Positions 36,615-45,172 of a DNA stretch of 64,000 bases are shown here, piece after piece. The notes below the pieces were generated by a model. That model had not been told where the DNA came from and ran no database searches. It saw only the letters and a list, made by a program, of their open reading frames with translations. The stretch's first letter is position 1. Each line of letters begins with the position of its first letter. This DNA is from JAJFUI01 sp963754135 (GTDB lineage Bacteria > Planctomycetota > Planctomycetia > Pirellulales > Thermoguttaceae). The translations under genes were made by a program, and so were the position numbers. The stretch lies in NCBI GenBank assembly GCA_963754135.1, contig CAVWEY010000002.1, forward strand, positions 744,001-808,000, given 5' to 3'.

Positions 36615-38233
36615 AGGCGTACCGGTAGCGAGGCGTTGTGAAGGGCGGTTTTCACCGCGCGGACCGAGAAAACGCCGAAGTGGAAGACGCTCGCGGCCAA
36701 CACGGCGTCGGCCTTTCCCTCGCGCACCGCGGCGACGAACGAATCCAACGATCCGCCGCCGCCGGAGGCGATCAGCGGAGCGGGGGCCGAAAGTTTGATC
36801 CGGGCGAGCAAAGCCGTGTCGAATCCGGCGGCGGTGCCGTCGCGGTCGTGGGAAGTCACCAGCAGTTCTCCGGCGCCACGGCGGACGGCCTCTGCGGCCC
36901 ACGCCACCGCGTCGATGCCCGTCTCGTCCCGCCCCCCGCGGACCAGCACCGTCCAGCCGTCGCCTTTGTACTCCGCACGCTCCGCGTGCGGTGCGGCACG
37001 CGGAGCGTGCCGCCTACATTTGGCGTCGATGGCGCAGACGGTGTTGGCCGTGCCAAGTTGGCGGGCCATGTTCTCCAACAACGAGGGATCGGCGACGGCG
37101 GCGGAATTGACCGCCACCTTGTCGGCCCCCGCCTCCAGCAGCCGCCGGGCATCGCCCACCGAACGGACTCCGCCGCCGATGGTGAAGGGGACGTTAATGG
37201 CGTCGGCGACTCGGGATGCCAGGTCCGCTGCGGATCGCCGACCGTCGGAAGTGGCCGTGATGTCAAGGAAGACCAACTCATCGGCCCCTTCGTCGCAATA
37301 TCGCTTGGCCAGTTCCACCGGGTCACCGGCATCCCGGAGGTTTTGGAAGTTGGTCCCTTTCACCACGCGGCCCGCCGTGACGTCGAGGCAGGGGATGACG
37401 CGGATAGCCAGGCCGCTGCCGGTTGTCGTGTGACGGGCGGGTTCGCTGAAACGCCCCGCAACTGCGGTCGCGGGGGGAGGGATCGCGACTTCTCCCCCGC
37501 GACCGCAGTCGCGGGGCGTTTTCTCGCCGATGAGCGACGGGAGGCTCGTGGAGCCCTCCAGCAAGGCCCTGCCGACGACCGCGGCATCGCAGCCGGCGGC
37601 CGCCAACTCGCGGACGTCCGCAGGGCCGCGGACGCCGCCGCTGGCTGTGATCCGCAGCCGCGGGAATTGCCGCCGGCAATCCGCGTACAGCGCGACGTTG
37701 GGGCCTGCCGCCATGCCGTCGCGGGAAATGTCCGTGATGAGGACCTGCTGAATCCCGATCTCCTCGATCAACCGCAAGCCGGCCGGCAAGGTCTGGCCGC
37801 TCGGCTGCCGCCAGCCGCGGATTTTCACCTCGCCGCCTTCCACGTCGAGCGCCGCGATGACGCTGGCCGGGCCAAACAGATCGACGGCCGCCCGTGCCGC
37901 CTCGGGATCCGCAAAGGGCATCGTGCCGATCACCACCGCGGCGGCGCCGGCGTCGAGGTGGCGCTGGGCGGCCCGCAGGTCGCGGATTCCGCCACCCACT
38001 TGCACCTCGATGTTGCGGGAGAGCCGAGCGAGCAATTCCAGGAAACGCTCGTCCCCGCCGCCGTCCCGTGCCCCCGAGAGGTTTACCAGGTGCAGCCGCG
38101 TTGCCCCGTCGCGGCGGTAGCCCTCGGCAATCCTCAACGGATCGTCGCCAAAGCCGGTTTGGCGCGTGAAGTCGCCCTGCACGAGCCTCACAACCCGGCC
38201 GTCCAGCACGTCGATGGCGGGAATCACTTGCAT
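36611..38233 (-). CDS. hisA-hisF: HisA-HisF fusion protein
   Basis: One continuous frame of 540 codons. Residues 1-240 are HisA (ProFAR isomerase): MQVIPAIDVLDGRVVRLVQG, GGIRDLRAAQRHLDAGAAAV, ITDISRDGMAAGPN. Residues about 285-540 are HisF, the cyclase subunit of IGP synthase: AIRVIPCLDVTAGRVVKGTN, FTIGGGVRSVGDARRLLEAG, LLVTSHDRDGTAAGFDTALL. The HisA stop and HisF ATG are absent; a palindrome (37452-37519) encodes the roughly 40-residue linker. The first HisF residue is coded by CTG, so internal initiation is possible. A second palindrome (36968-37019) adds about 17 residues in a HisF loop. Neighbours are hisH and hisIE, both overlapping. Confidence 0.88.
   Translation of the reverse strand: MQVIPAIDVLDGRVVRLVQGDFTRQTGFGDDPLRIAEGYRRDGATRLHLVNLSGARDGGGDERFLELLARLSRNIEVQVGGGIRDLRAAQRHLDAGAAAVVIGTMPFADPEAARAAVDLFGPASVIAALDVEGGEVKIRGWRQPSGQTLPAGLRLIEEIGIQQVLITDISRDGMAAGPNVALYADCRRQFPRLRITASGGVRGPADVRELAAAGCDAAVVGRALLEGSTSLPSLIGEKTPRDCGRGGEVAIPPPATAVAGRFSEPARHTTTGSGLAIRVIPCLDVTAGRVVKGTNFQNLRDAGDPVELAKRYCDEGADELVFLDITATSDGRRSAADLASRVADAINVPFTIGGGVRSVGDARRLLEAGADKVAVNSAAVADPSLLENMARQLGTANTVCAIDAKCRRHAPRAAPHAERAEYKGDGWTVLVRGGRDETGIDAVAWAAEAVRRGAGELLVTSHDRDGTAAGFDTALLARIKLSAPAPLIASGGGGSLDSFVAAVREGKADAVLAASVFHFGVFSVRAVKTALHNASLPVRL
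36968..37019. repeat. palindromic element read in frame inside hisF
   Basis: Arms around ACTCCGCACGCTCCGCGTGC and the inverse. On the coding strand it adds Arg/Ala/His-rich residues (CRRHAPRAAPHAERAEY) between AIDAK and GDGWTV, a surface-loop position in HisF. Confidence 0.88.
37452..37519. repeat. palindromic element forming the HisA-HisF linker
   Basis: Arms ACGCCCCGCAACTGCGGTCG and the inverse, related to 13843-13895 and 19655-19718. It is read through as KTPRDCGRGGEVAIPPPATA and onward, joining the two enzymes. Confidence 0.9.
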
Positions 38234-38808
38234 GTTGTGGTGCAGGCGTCTCGCCGGCATAGGGCCGCGAAGGATTGAAAGAGCCGGTCGCCGGTGGGAC
38301 CGGATTTTTCCGGATGCCATTGGACGCCGAAATAGTTCCCCTGCCGGATGCCCGCGCAGAGCGTCGCCCCGTGCTCGACGGTCATCGTCACCACGCGAGG
38401 ATTCTCCGGGACGCAGACGTAACGGTGGACGAAATAGGCGTACCTGCCCGTGCTCAGCCGGTTCCAGCCGATGTGCGGGCTGGTCGCGCCCTCGGGCAGC
38501 GGCAGGACCTTTCCGCGGACGATTCCCAGGCAGTCCGTCGGGCCCTCTGCGGAGAAGTCCAAGAGGAGTTGCATGCCGAGACAGAGGCCGAGAAACGGCT
38601 TGCGGAAGCCCCGCAAGGCATCGACGAGTCCTCGCGCGCGGAGATCGCTCATCGCCGATTGGGCCGCTCCCGCGCCGGGAAAGATCAAGCCGTCGACAGC
38701 GGAAATCTCAGCGGCCGTTTCGACGCTGGCGGCGGGAATACCCAGCCGGCGGAGCGCCCCGGCGACGCTCCCCCAATTGCCCGCGTTGTACCGCACAATG
38801 CCGATCAT
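38224..38808 (-). CDS. hisH: HisH: glutaminase subunit of IGP synthase
   Basis: Class I glutamine amidotransferase that feeds ammonia to HisF. The start at 38808 overlaps hisB (ATGA). Active-site Cys in FLGLCLGMQLLLDFSAEGPT; catalytic His/Glu in FGVQWHPEKSGPTGDRLFQ. About 194 residues. The last residues (CRRDACTTTCK) come from a half palindrome (gtggtgcaggcgtctcgccg), the same sequence type as seen in ileS, so the C-terminus has probably been remodelled. It overlaps the HisA start by 10 bp. Confidence 0.93.
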   Translation of the reverse strand: MIGIVRYNAGNWGSVAGALRRLGIPAASVETAAEISAVDGLIFPGAGAAQSAMSDLRARGLVDALRGFRKPFLGLCLGMQLLLDFSAEGPTDCLGIVRGKVLPLPEGATSPHIGWNRLSTGRYAYFVHRYVCVPENPRVVTMTVEHGATLCAGIRQGNYFGVQWHPEKSGPTGDRLFQSFAALCRRDACTTTCK

Positions 38809-39842
38809 AGCGAACCCTTGGTCGAGGGAATATCCCGCTCGTGCGGGCAGAGCCGGAAGGCCTGGCGACATGCGCGGCCCAGCCCCTTGAACAACGCCTC
38901 GATCTTGTGATGGTCGTTCGTGCCGCGGCGGACGCTGAGGTGTAAGCCACAACGGAGCGCATCCGCGAAGGACTCGAAAAAATGCGGGACCAGCTCGGTG
39001 GGGAGGTCCCCAACGTACTCGCGGCGGAACTTGCCCTTGAAGACCAGCCGGGGGCGGCCGGAAAGGTCCACCGCCACCTCCGCCAGGGCCTCGTCCATCG
39101 GCAGCAGGAATCCGTAGCGTTCCACGCCCCGCTTGTCGCCGATGGCTTCGGCCAACGCGGCGCCGAGGGCCAGCCCCACGTCCTCCACCGTGTGGTGCTC
39201 ATCCACGGCCAAGTCACCCTCGGCCCGGAGCGTCAGGTCCACGAGCGCGTGCCTGGCCAGCAGATTCAGCATGTGATCGAAGAAGCCGATGCCGGTACTG
39301 ATTTCCGTCTGGCCGCTGCCGTCGACGTTCAGAAACACGGAGACGTCCGTTTCGCGGGTCTTCCGCCGCAGCGAAGCGAAACGGGGGAACCGCCCGTTGG
39401 TCTCCATCCGCACGAAGCGGACGCCGATGTTTTCCGCAAACTGCTTGTCGCTTTCACGGTCGCCGATCATCAGCGAAGAGGCCGCATCGACGGGCGTGCG
39501 CTTCAGGTAATCGTCCACCAGGCCGGTGCGGGGCTTGCGGCAGGGGCACCCGTCCTCGGGCAGGTGCGGACAGATGAACACTTCCGACAGCGTGATGCCG
39601 CGCTCCTGGAGTTGGCGGAGAAGTTCCGCCTGCGGCGCCTCGAAGGCGTCCTTGGGGAAGGCGGGCGTGCCCAGTCCGTCCTGGTTGCTCACGACCACCA
39701 GCGCGTAGCCGCGGCGCTGGAGCGCAGAGAGCCCCTCGAACACGCCCGGCAACACCCGGAACTTCGCCAGGCTGTCGATCTGCTCGCTCTCGGGCGGCTC
39801 CCAGAGCAGCGTGCCGTCTCGGTCGAGGAATGCGACGTTCAT
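38805..39842 (-). CDS. hisB: HisB: histidinol-phosphatase / imidazoleglycerol-phosphate dehydratase
   Basis: A 345-residue bifunctional enzyme in one frame. The N-terminal HAD phosphatase has FLDRDGTLLWEPPESEQIDS and a zinc-type Cys/His loop (CPHLPEDGCPCRKPRTGLVD). The C-terminal dehydratase has VDEHHTVEDVGLALGAALAE and TNDHHKIEALFKGLGRACRQ, the metal-binding histidines. Overlaps hisC and hisH by 4 bp each. Confidence 0.95.
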   Translation of the reverse strand: MNVAFLDRDGTLLWEPPESEQIDSLAKFRVLPGVFEGLSALQRRGYALVVVSNQDGLGTPAFPKDAFEAPQAELLRQLQERGITLSEVFICPHLPEDGCPCRKPRTGLVDDYLKRTPVDAASSLMIGDRESDKQFAENIGVRFVRMETNGRFPRFASLRRKTRETDVSVFLNVDGSGQTEISTGIGFFDHMLNLLARHALVDLTLRAEGDLAVDEHHTVEDVGLALGAALAEAIGDKRGVERYGFLLPMDEALAEVAVDLSGRPRLVFKGKFRREYVGDLPTELVPHFFESFADALRCGLHLSVRRGTNDHHKIEALFKGLGRACRQAFRLCPHERDIPSTKGSL

Positions 39843-40900
39843 GGCAGGAGTTGGCGGAGGGAGGAAAGGAAGAAATCGTTATGCTCGGGCAGGCCCACCG
39901 TGATCCGCAGCAGGCCGTCCAGTTCCGGCGTTCCACCGAACTGCCGGACCACCAGGCCGTAGCGATCGGTCAAGTCGTCGTAGAGTTTCCTCGCCGTCAG
40001 GCCCGCGGGCGGCCGGAAGAGGAAGAAATTGGCCTTGCTGGGAAAGACCTTGCAGCCCAGGCGCCGGCACTCGCCCGCGAGCCGCTCCCGCTCGCCGATC
40101 AGCCCGCGCACGTTCCGTTCCATCACGTTGCGCCGGCCCCAGAGCGACAGCCCGACCGCCTGCGTGAGAACATTGACGTTATATGGGGGCTTCATCCGCA
40201 ACAGAACGTCGATCACCGCCGGTTGCGCGAGCGCGTAACCCAAGCGGATGCCCGCCGCGGCAAACGCCTTGCTGAAGGTCCGCAACACGACCACGTTCTC
40301 GACGCCGCGGCGGACCAACTCGATCGACGAACGGACGCCCTCGGCCTCGGCGAACTCGCCATACGCCTCATCAATCGCGACCAGTCCCGAAAACTCCGCG
40401 AGCAAGCGCTCGATGGCGTCACGCTCGATCACCGTCCCGGTCGGGTTGTTGGGAGAACACAGAAAGACCAGGTCCGTTCCCTCCAAGACGGCCGTCAGGG
40501 CGTCGCGGTCGAGGGTGAAGTCGGCCCGCAACGGGGCAACGGCGACGGCCGCCCCATGGGCAGCCGCGCTGACGCGGTACATGCCGTAGGACGGGGAGAG
40601 CACCGCCACACGCCTCCCCGGACGCACGAAACACCGCGCCAACAGGTCGATCAGCTCGTCCGATCCGTTGGCCATCATCAGATGATGGCGATCGACGCGG
40701 TGGAAGGCGGCCACGGCGTCCCGCAGCCCGTCGGCCGTCGGGTCGGGATAACGGTTTACCGGCGGCAGCGAGCCGAATGCTGCGGCGCCGCCGACGGGCG
40801 ATTCGTTCGCGTCCATGAAGAGCCACCGGTCCCCCTTTCGCACGGAACGGGCGGATTGGTACGGCCGCAAGGAAGCAACGTGGGACGGCAACGGATTCAT
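39839..40900 (-). CDS. hisC: HisC: histidinol-phosphate aminotransferase
   Basis: A 353-residue PLP-dependent aminotransferase. Cofactor and substrate residues: DANESPVGGAAAFGSLPPVN, FLCSPNNPTGTVIERDAIE, AIDEAYGEFAE and the Schiff-base lysine in VLRTFSKAFAAAGIRLGYAL. One intact frame, overlapping hisD and hisB by 4 bp each. Confidence 0.95.
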   Translation of the reverse strand: MNPLPSHVASLRPYQSARSVRKGDRWLFMDANESPVGGAAAFGSLPPVNRYPDPTADGLRDAVAAFHRVDRHHLMMANGSDELIDLLARCFVRPGRRVAVLSPSYGMYRVSAAAHGAAVAVAPLRADFTLDRDALTAVLEGTDLVFLCSPNNPTGTVIERDAIERLLAEFSGLVAIDEAYGEFAEAEGVRSSIELVRRGVENVVVLRTFSKAFAAAGIRLGYALAQPAVIDVLLRMKPPYNVNVLTQAVGLSLWGRRNVMERNVRGLIGERERLAGECRRLGCKVFPSKANFFLFRPPAGLTARKLYDDLTDRYGLVVRQFGGTPELDGLLRITVGLPEHNDFFLSSLRQLLP

Positions 40901-42307
40901 GGGATTGTCCCCTCTCCCTTTGGGAGAGGGCTAGGGTGAGGGCTGCGTGATGAAAAAGCGGCGATTGTTTCGTAGTCCCGTGACGCCGCCCTCACCCCCA
41001 ACCCCTCTCCCAAAGGGAGAGGGGAGATAAACCGGAGACTCACCGTGCGGGCGTGGGCTTCGAGGCCCTCGGCCCGCGCCAAGGCCGTGGCGGAGTCCCG
41101 CAGCGATCCGAGCCCTTCCGGTGTGAGCCGCTGGACGGTGATTGTTTTCTGGAAAGTCCGCAGGCTGACGCCTCCTTGCACCCGCGCCGCCCCGGAAGTC
41201 GGCAAGACGTGATTGGCGCCCGAGCAGTAGTCGCCCGCCGCCTCGGGCGAGAATGGCCCCAGGAAGACGCTGCCGGCGTTGCGCACGCGGGCCAGAACGC
41301 TTTCCGGCCGTTCGGTCTGGACGCTCAAGTGTTCGGGGGCGTAGCAGTTGGCAATCTCAATGGCGTCATCAAGCGATTGTACCACGACCGCAACGCTTCC
41401 GGCCAACGCCGCCTCGGCGATCTCCCGGCGGGGAAGGGAGGCGATCTGGCGGGCAAGCTCCGCCTGCACCGCGCCGAGCAACTCGGCGCTGCTGGTGAGC
41501 AAGACGACCTGGCTTTGCCGGTCGTGCTCCGCCTGCGAGAGCATGTCCGCCGCCACCCAAGCCGGCCGCGCCGAACCGTCGGCCAGCACCATCAGTTCCG
41601 AGGGGCCGGCCAACAGGTCGATGGCCGCGCCGGCCGGGTCGATGCTCACCTCCGCCTTGGCGGCCGCCACGTAGACGTTTCCTGGCCCGGCGATCTTCGC
41701 CACCTTCGGCACGCTCTGCGTGCCGTAGGCGAGCGCCGCAATCGCTTGCGCCGCCCAGCGCATAGACCTCCTCGATGCCCACCATCGCACACGCGGCCAG
41801 GATCGGGCCGGGCACCCGGCCATCCTTTGCCGGCGGCGTGCAGAGCGCAATGCGATCCACTCCCGCAAGCACGGCCGGGACGCCGAGCATCAATACGGTG
41901 GACACAAGCGGCGCGGTCCCGCCGGGGACGTAGAGGCCGGCGCTTTCCACTGCCCGCACTTCGCGCCAACACGAGACGCCGGGTTGCGTCTCGACGGGTT
42001 CCTCGGCGGGCGCGTCCGGGCGATGGAACCGTGCGATGTTTTCCTTGGCGGTTTCCAGCGCCCGGCGCAACTCGCCCGGCAGGGCTTCGAGCGCCCGCCG
42101 GGGTTCGTCCACGGGCACGCGGATCGAGACCGGCTCGACGCCGTCGAACTGCCGGCTGAACCACAACAGGGCTGGGTCCCCGTCGCGGCGCACGGCGTCG
42201 ATAATGGGCCGCACCTGCCGGCGGTAGTGGGCGAAATCCCGCGTCGGCCGCTGGAGGGCCGCAAGAACCTCCGCCTTGCTCGCCGGTGGGAAGGAAAGGA
42301 TACGCAT
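40897..42307 (-). CDS. hisD: HisD: histidinol dehydrogenase (one frameshift, repeat-coded tail)
   Basis: Zinc enzyme for the last two steps of histidine synthesis. The start at 42307 gives MRILSFPPASKAEVLAALQR. N-terminal part: ESAGLYVPGGTAPLVSTVLM. The frame changes near 41765 at the GG-AQAIAALAYGT motif. The rest has AGPSELMVLADGSA and NCYAPEHLSVQ, the end of which matches normal HisD up to about RTVSL. Beyond that, about 45 residues (SPLPLGEGLGVRAASRDYET and onward) come entirely from the palindromic repeat at 40909-41023. The extended stop overlaps the hisC start. Confidence 0.9.
40909..41023. repeat. palindromic repeat (cccctctccctttgggagag family) at 3' end of hisD
   Basis: CCCCTCTCCCTTTGGGAGAG at 40909 and again at 41002 in mirrored form, with gggtgaggg/ccctcacccc between. 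Read in frame as the HisD tail. Related copy at 15819-15908. Confidence 0.92.
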
Positions 42308-42345
42308 GGATGTTCGGGTTCTCACAGGAACAACTTCGTCAGTTG

Positions 42346-42424
42346 GGTGGCACGCCCTGAAAGGGCGTGGCCGGGGTCTGGATTAACTTCCGCTATTAAC
42401 CACGCCCTTTCAGGGCGTGCCACC
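42346..42424. repeat. palindromic repeat (ggcacgccctgaaagggcgtg family)
   Basis: Arms GGTGGCACGCCCTGAAAGGG and the inverse around a loop, filling the short hisG-hisD gap. It could modulate read-through within the his operon. Confidence 0.9.
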
Positions 42425-42435
42425 GGGGACCTATC

Positions 42436-43302
42436 TCAACGCAAGAACTTTTCCACGGGCGTCACCAGGATGTCCGTTCCGCCACAGCCGCGGATTTTCT
42501 CCACCACGTCCCAAAACGTCTCCTCCAGCACCATCGAATGGACCGCCACGTAGCCCGGCTCGGCCAGCGGCACGACCGTGGGGCTTTTGCAGCCCGGCAA
42601 CAGTTCCTTGATCGGCCCGATAGCCTCCGCCGGCGCGTTGAACATGATGTACTTGTATTTCCGCGCCTCCTGCACGCCCCGTGCCCGCAGCAGCAGCCGG
42701 TCGATCAGCTCCCGCCGCGGGGGCAGAGAGTCCGGCCGCCCGATGAGCACCGCCTGGCAGCGGGCGACGGTGTCGAGAATCGCCAGGCCGTGCGTGCGAA
42801 GCGTGCTCCCCGTGGAAACGAGGTCGCAAATCGCGTCGGCGACCTCGAGCGCCGGGGCGATCTCGACACACCCCTTCAGGACGACCACTTCCGCGGCGAT
42901 CTGCCGCTCGCGGAGATAGCGGCCGAGCGTCTCGGGGTAACTGGTGGCGATCCGTTTGCCGTGCAATTGGCCCGCGGCCGCGTATCCTCCCCGCTCCGGG
43001 GCCGCCAGGCAGAGCGAACAGAAGCCGAAATCCAGCGGCAGGAGCCGCTCCAGCCGGACCGCCCGCTCCTCCAGCACGTTGCTCCCCACAATGCCCAAGT
43101 CGGCCACGCCGTCCTCGACGTACTCCGGGATGTCGTCGTCGCGGAGGAAGAGAACGTCGATCGGCATGTTCCGGCAAGGGCTCAGCAGCCGGTCCTGATG
43201 GGTCTCGAACTGCAAGCCCATCTGACGCAACAGCGCAGCCGATCCCTCGGACAGGCGTCCGGACTTCTGGATGGCGATGCGGATGGTTCCGTTGGATTGC
43301 AT
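42436..43302 (-). CDS. hisG: HisG: ATP phosphoribosyltransferase (long form)
   Basis: A 288-residue long-form enzyme for the first and committed step of histidine synthesis. The start at 43302 gives MQSNGTIRIAIQKSGRLSEG. Catalytic part: YVEDGVADLGIVGSNVLEER, then ATSYPETLGRYLRERQIAAE and DLVSTGSTLRTHGL. The last 75 residues (AIGPIKELLPGCKSPTVVPL, ending GTDILVTPVEKFLR) are the ACT-like regulatory domain, so feedback inhibition by histidine is expected. It follows the YerC-like gene by 7 bp. Confidence 0.95.
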   Translation of the reverse strand: MQSNGTIRIAIQKSGRLSEGSAALLRQMGLQFETHQDRLLSPCRNMPIDVLFLRDDDIPEYVEDGVADLGIVGSNVLEERAVRLERLLPLDFGFCSLCLAAPERGGYAAAGQLHGKRIATSYPETLGRYLRERQIAAEVVVLKGCVEIAPALEVADAICDLVSTGSTLRTHGLAILDTVARCQAVLIGRPDSLPPRRELIDRLLLRARGVQEARKYKYIMFNAPAEAIGPIKELLPGCKSPTVVPLAEPGYVAVHSMVLEETFWDVVEKIRGCGGTDILVTPVEKFLR

Positions 43303-43309
43303 GGCGGTC

Positions 43310-43630
43310 TTATCTCTCCTCGGGCGATTCATAGGCCTTCAAGACGCGGCGATAGCCCCCCTCGCCGTCCCGCAGGAAGCGGGCCACCCGCGTCACCGTG
43401 GTCGTGCTCGCACCGGTCAGTTCGGCGACCTGGCGGTAAGTTTTTCCCTGGGCCAGGAGGCGGGCGACCTCCAGCCGCTCGCTCCACGCCCAAAGCTCGC
43501 TCAAGGTGCCGATGTCCCGCAGGAGGTCGGCCACGGCGGCGGGCGTCTTGCAGGAACAGAGCGCCTTGCAGAGCGCCCTGAAGGCCGGGTTCTTCCGCCA
43601 ATTCCGTTCGCTGTAGGCTTTGGAGGGCAT
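43310..43630 (-). CDS. YerC/TrpR-like regulator heading the his operon
   Basis: A 106-residue TrpR-superfamily protein of the YerC/YecD type: LLRDIGTLSELWAWSERLEV, then ARLLAQGKTYRQVAELTGAS and TTTVTRVARFLRDGEGGYRR (helix-turn-helix). Family members found beside his genes have been proposed as histidine-responsive repressors. It is first in the operon, 7 bp before hisG, so autoregulation of the operon is likely. Confidence 0.88.
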   Translation of the reverse strand: MPSKAYSERNWRKNPAFRALCKALCSCKTPAAVADLLRDIGTLSELWAWSERLEVARLLAQGKTYRQVAELTGASTTTVTRVARFLRDGEGGYRRVLKAYESPEER

Positions 43631-43765
43631 CGCCTCGGGCTCCTGTGTATTAACGTATTAACACATTATAACATAGGGGAAAAGGGCGTCAAGGGCAAAA
43701 CTCCCCCGGCCGCCAAAAATTCTTGGCGGCAGGGCGATCGGGTCTCGGGAAACCCACGCCGCAAC

Positions 43766-43860
43766 AATAGCCGGGGGCTAACAGCCCCCGGAAGGAGCGG
43801 GAATCGGGGGACTTCCCTGCGGAGGCTATTCCCTCCGGGGGCTGTTAGCCCCCGGCCATT
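43766..43860. repeat. palindromic repeat (atagccgggggctaacagccc family)
   Basis: Arms AATAGCCGGGGGCTAACAGC and the inverse, in the divergent region between the his operon and the purine nucleoside phosphorylase gene. The rest of 43631-43930 shows no gene; promoters for both directions should lie here. Confidence 0.9.
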
Positions 43861-43930
43861 GTCGATATAATCCGCAAGCCGCGTCAGTTTTTCCACGGCA
43901 TGTACCAAAGGTCGATTCGGATTCCCGCCC

Positions 43931-44761
43931 ATGCACGAACTTGCCGCACAAATTGCCCAAGCAACCGATGTCATTCACGCCCATTGGCCCCAACAGCCCT
44001 ATGCGGGCATCGTCCTGGGGACCGGCCTGGGAAGCCTCTCCGGCCAGATCGAGACGCAGTCGGCCCTGGATTACGCCTCGATCCCGCATTTCCCTCAGCC
44101 CACGACCGTCGGCCACACCGGCCAGTTGGTTTGCGGCGTCCTGCGGGGCGTGCCGGTCGTGGCGATGGAGGGCCGCTTCCACGCCTACGAAGGCTACTCG
44201 CAGCGGCAGATCACCTTTCCGATCCGCGTGATGCGGGCGTTGGGGGCCGAGTTGCTCATTGTCTCCAACGCCTGCGGCGGCATCAATCCGCACTACGCCC
44301 AAGGCGACATCGTCGTGATCGACGACCACATCAACCTGATGGGCGACAACCCGCTGATCGGCGTCAATGACGACCGACTTGGCCCCCGGTTCCCCGACAT
44401 GAGCCGGCCCTACGATCCGGTGCTGGTGCGTCGGGCGCTGGAGGTCGCCCGGCGGGAGAACTTTGCCGCCCACAAGGGCGTCTACGCGGGCGTCACCGGC
44501 CCGAATCTTGAGACCCGCGCGGAATACCGCTTTCTGCGGACCATCGGGGCCGACGTAGTGGGCATGTCCACCGTGCCCGAGGTGCTCGTGGCGGTCCACG
44601 CCGGGATGCGCGTGCTGGGCCTGTCGATCGTCACCGATCTCTGTCTCCCCGACGCCCTGAAGCCGGCCAACATCGAGGAGATCATCGCCACCGCCAACGA
44701 GGCCGAGCCCAAGCTGCGGAAGATCGTGCTGGGGATTCTGGAACAGGCGGCGGGCGAGTAG
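43931..44761 (+). CDS. punA: purine nucleoside phosphorylase
   Basis: A 276-residue trimeric-type PNP that cleaves inosine/guanosine with phosphate. Motifs: GIVLGTGLGSLSGQIETQSA, HTGQLVCGVLRGVPVVAMEG, RFHAYEGYSQRQITFPIRVM and LIVSNACGGINPHYAQGDIV (substrate loop), then GPNLETRAEYRFLRTIGADV. One frame. An XRE regulator gene follows 7 bp later. Confidence 0.95.
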   Translation: MHELAAQIAQATDVIHAHWPQQPYAGIVLGTGLGSLSGQIETQSALDYASIPHFPQPTTVGHTGQLVCGVLRGVPVVAMEGRFHAYEGYSQRQITFPIRVMRALGAELLIVSNACGGINPHYAQGDIVVIDDHINLMGDNPLIGVNDDRLGPRFPDMSRPYDPVLVRRALEVARRENFAAHKGVYAGVTGPNLETRAEYRFLRTIGADVVGMSTVPEVLVAVHAGMRVLGLSIVTDLCLPDALKPANIEEIIATANEAEPKLRKIVLGILEQAAGE

Positions 44762-44768
44762 AAATCCA

Positions 44769-45113
44769 ATGGTAGAACGGATCACACGCGAGCGGCCGTT
44801 GACCAAAGAGGAAGCCGACCATTACCAGCGCATTCGGGAGCAGATTGCCGCCGAATGGCCTGAAATAAGGCGTCGCGCGATAGCAGCGAACCCCCGCGTC
44901 CTGTTCAAGCACGTCCTGAAGACTCTTAAGGAAGAACGTGAGCGGCAAGGACTCAGTCTCGCGGACGTGAAGGCCCGCTCGGGAATTGACCGCGGCACGC
45001 TGAGCAAGTTGGAAAACGAGGACGACCCGAACGTCACGATGAACACGCTGATGCGGTACGCCGAAGCGGTGGGCAAGACCATTCTCGTCCAACTCAATGA
45101 CGCTGCCGTGTGA
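44769..45113 (+). CDS. XRE-family helix-turn-helix protein
   Basis: 114 residues. The helix-turn-helix is at about residues 60-105 (ERQGLSLADVKARSGIDRGT, then LSKLENEDDPNVTMNTLMRY). The N-terminal half is charged and helical (ITRERPLTKEEADHYQRIRE). No toxin partner is adjacent, unlike HigA at 29272, so its target is unknown. It follows punA closely and may be cotranscribed. Confidence 0.82.
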   Translation: MVERITRERPLTKEEADHYQRIREQIAAEWPEIRRRAIAANPRVLFKHVLKTLKEERERQGLSLADVKARSGIDRGTLSKLENEDDPNVTMNTLMRYAEAVGKTILVQLNDAAV

Positions 45114-45172
45114 CGGATCACAACGGAGACCCCGGCCACTGTCGCCTCCCTTGGTGTCCACATGTCCACACC

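Noticed and set aside
36638..38278. A 546-codon plus-strand open frame opposite hisA-hisF
   Set aside because: Antisense shadow of clearly conserved HisA and HisF sequences; no independent support.
39830..40939. A 369-codon plus-strand open frame opposite hisC
   Set aside because: Antisense shadow of an intact hisC with all cofactor-binding residues.
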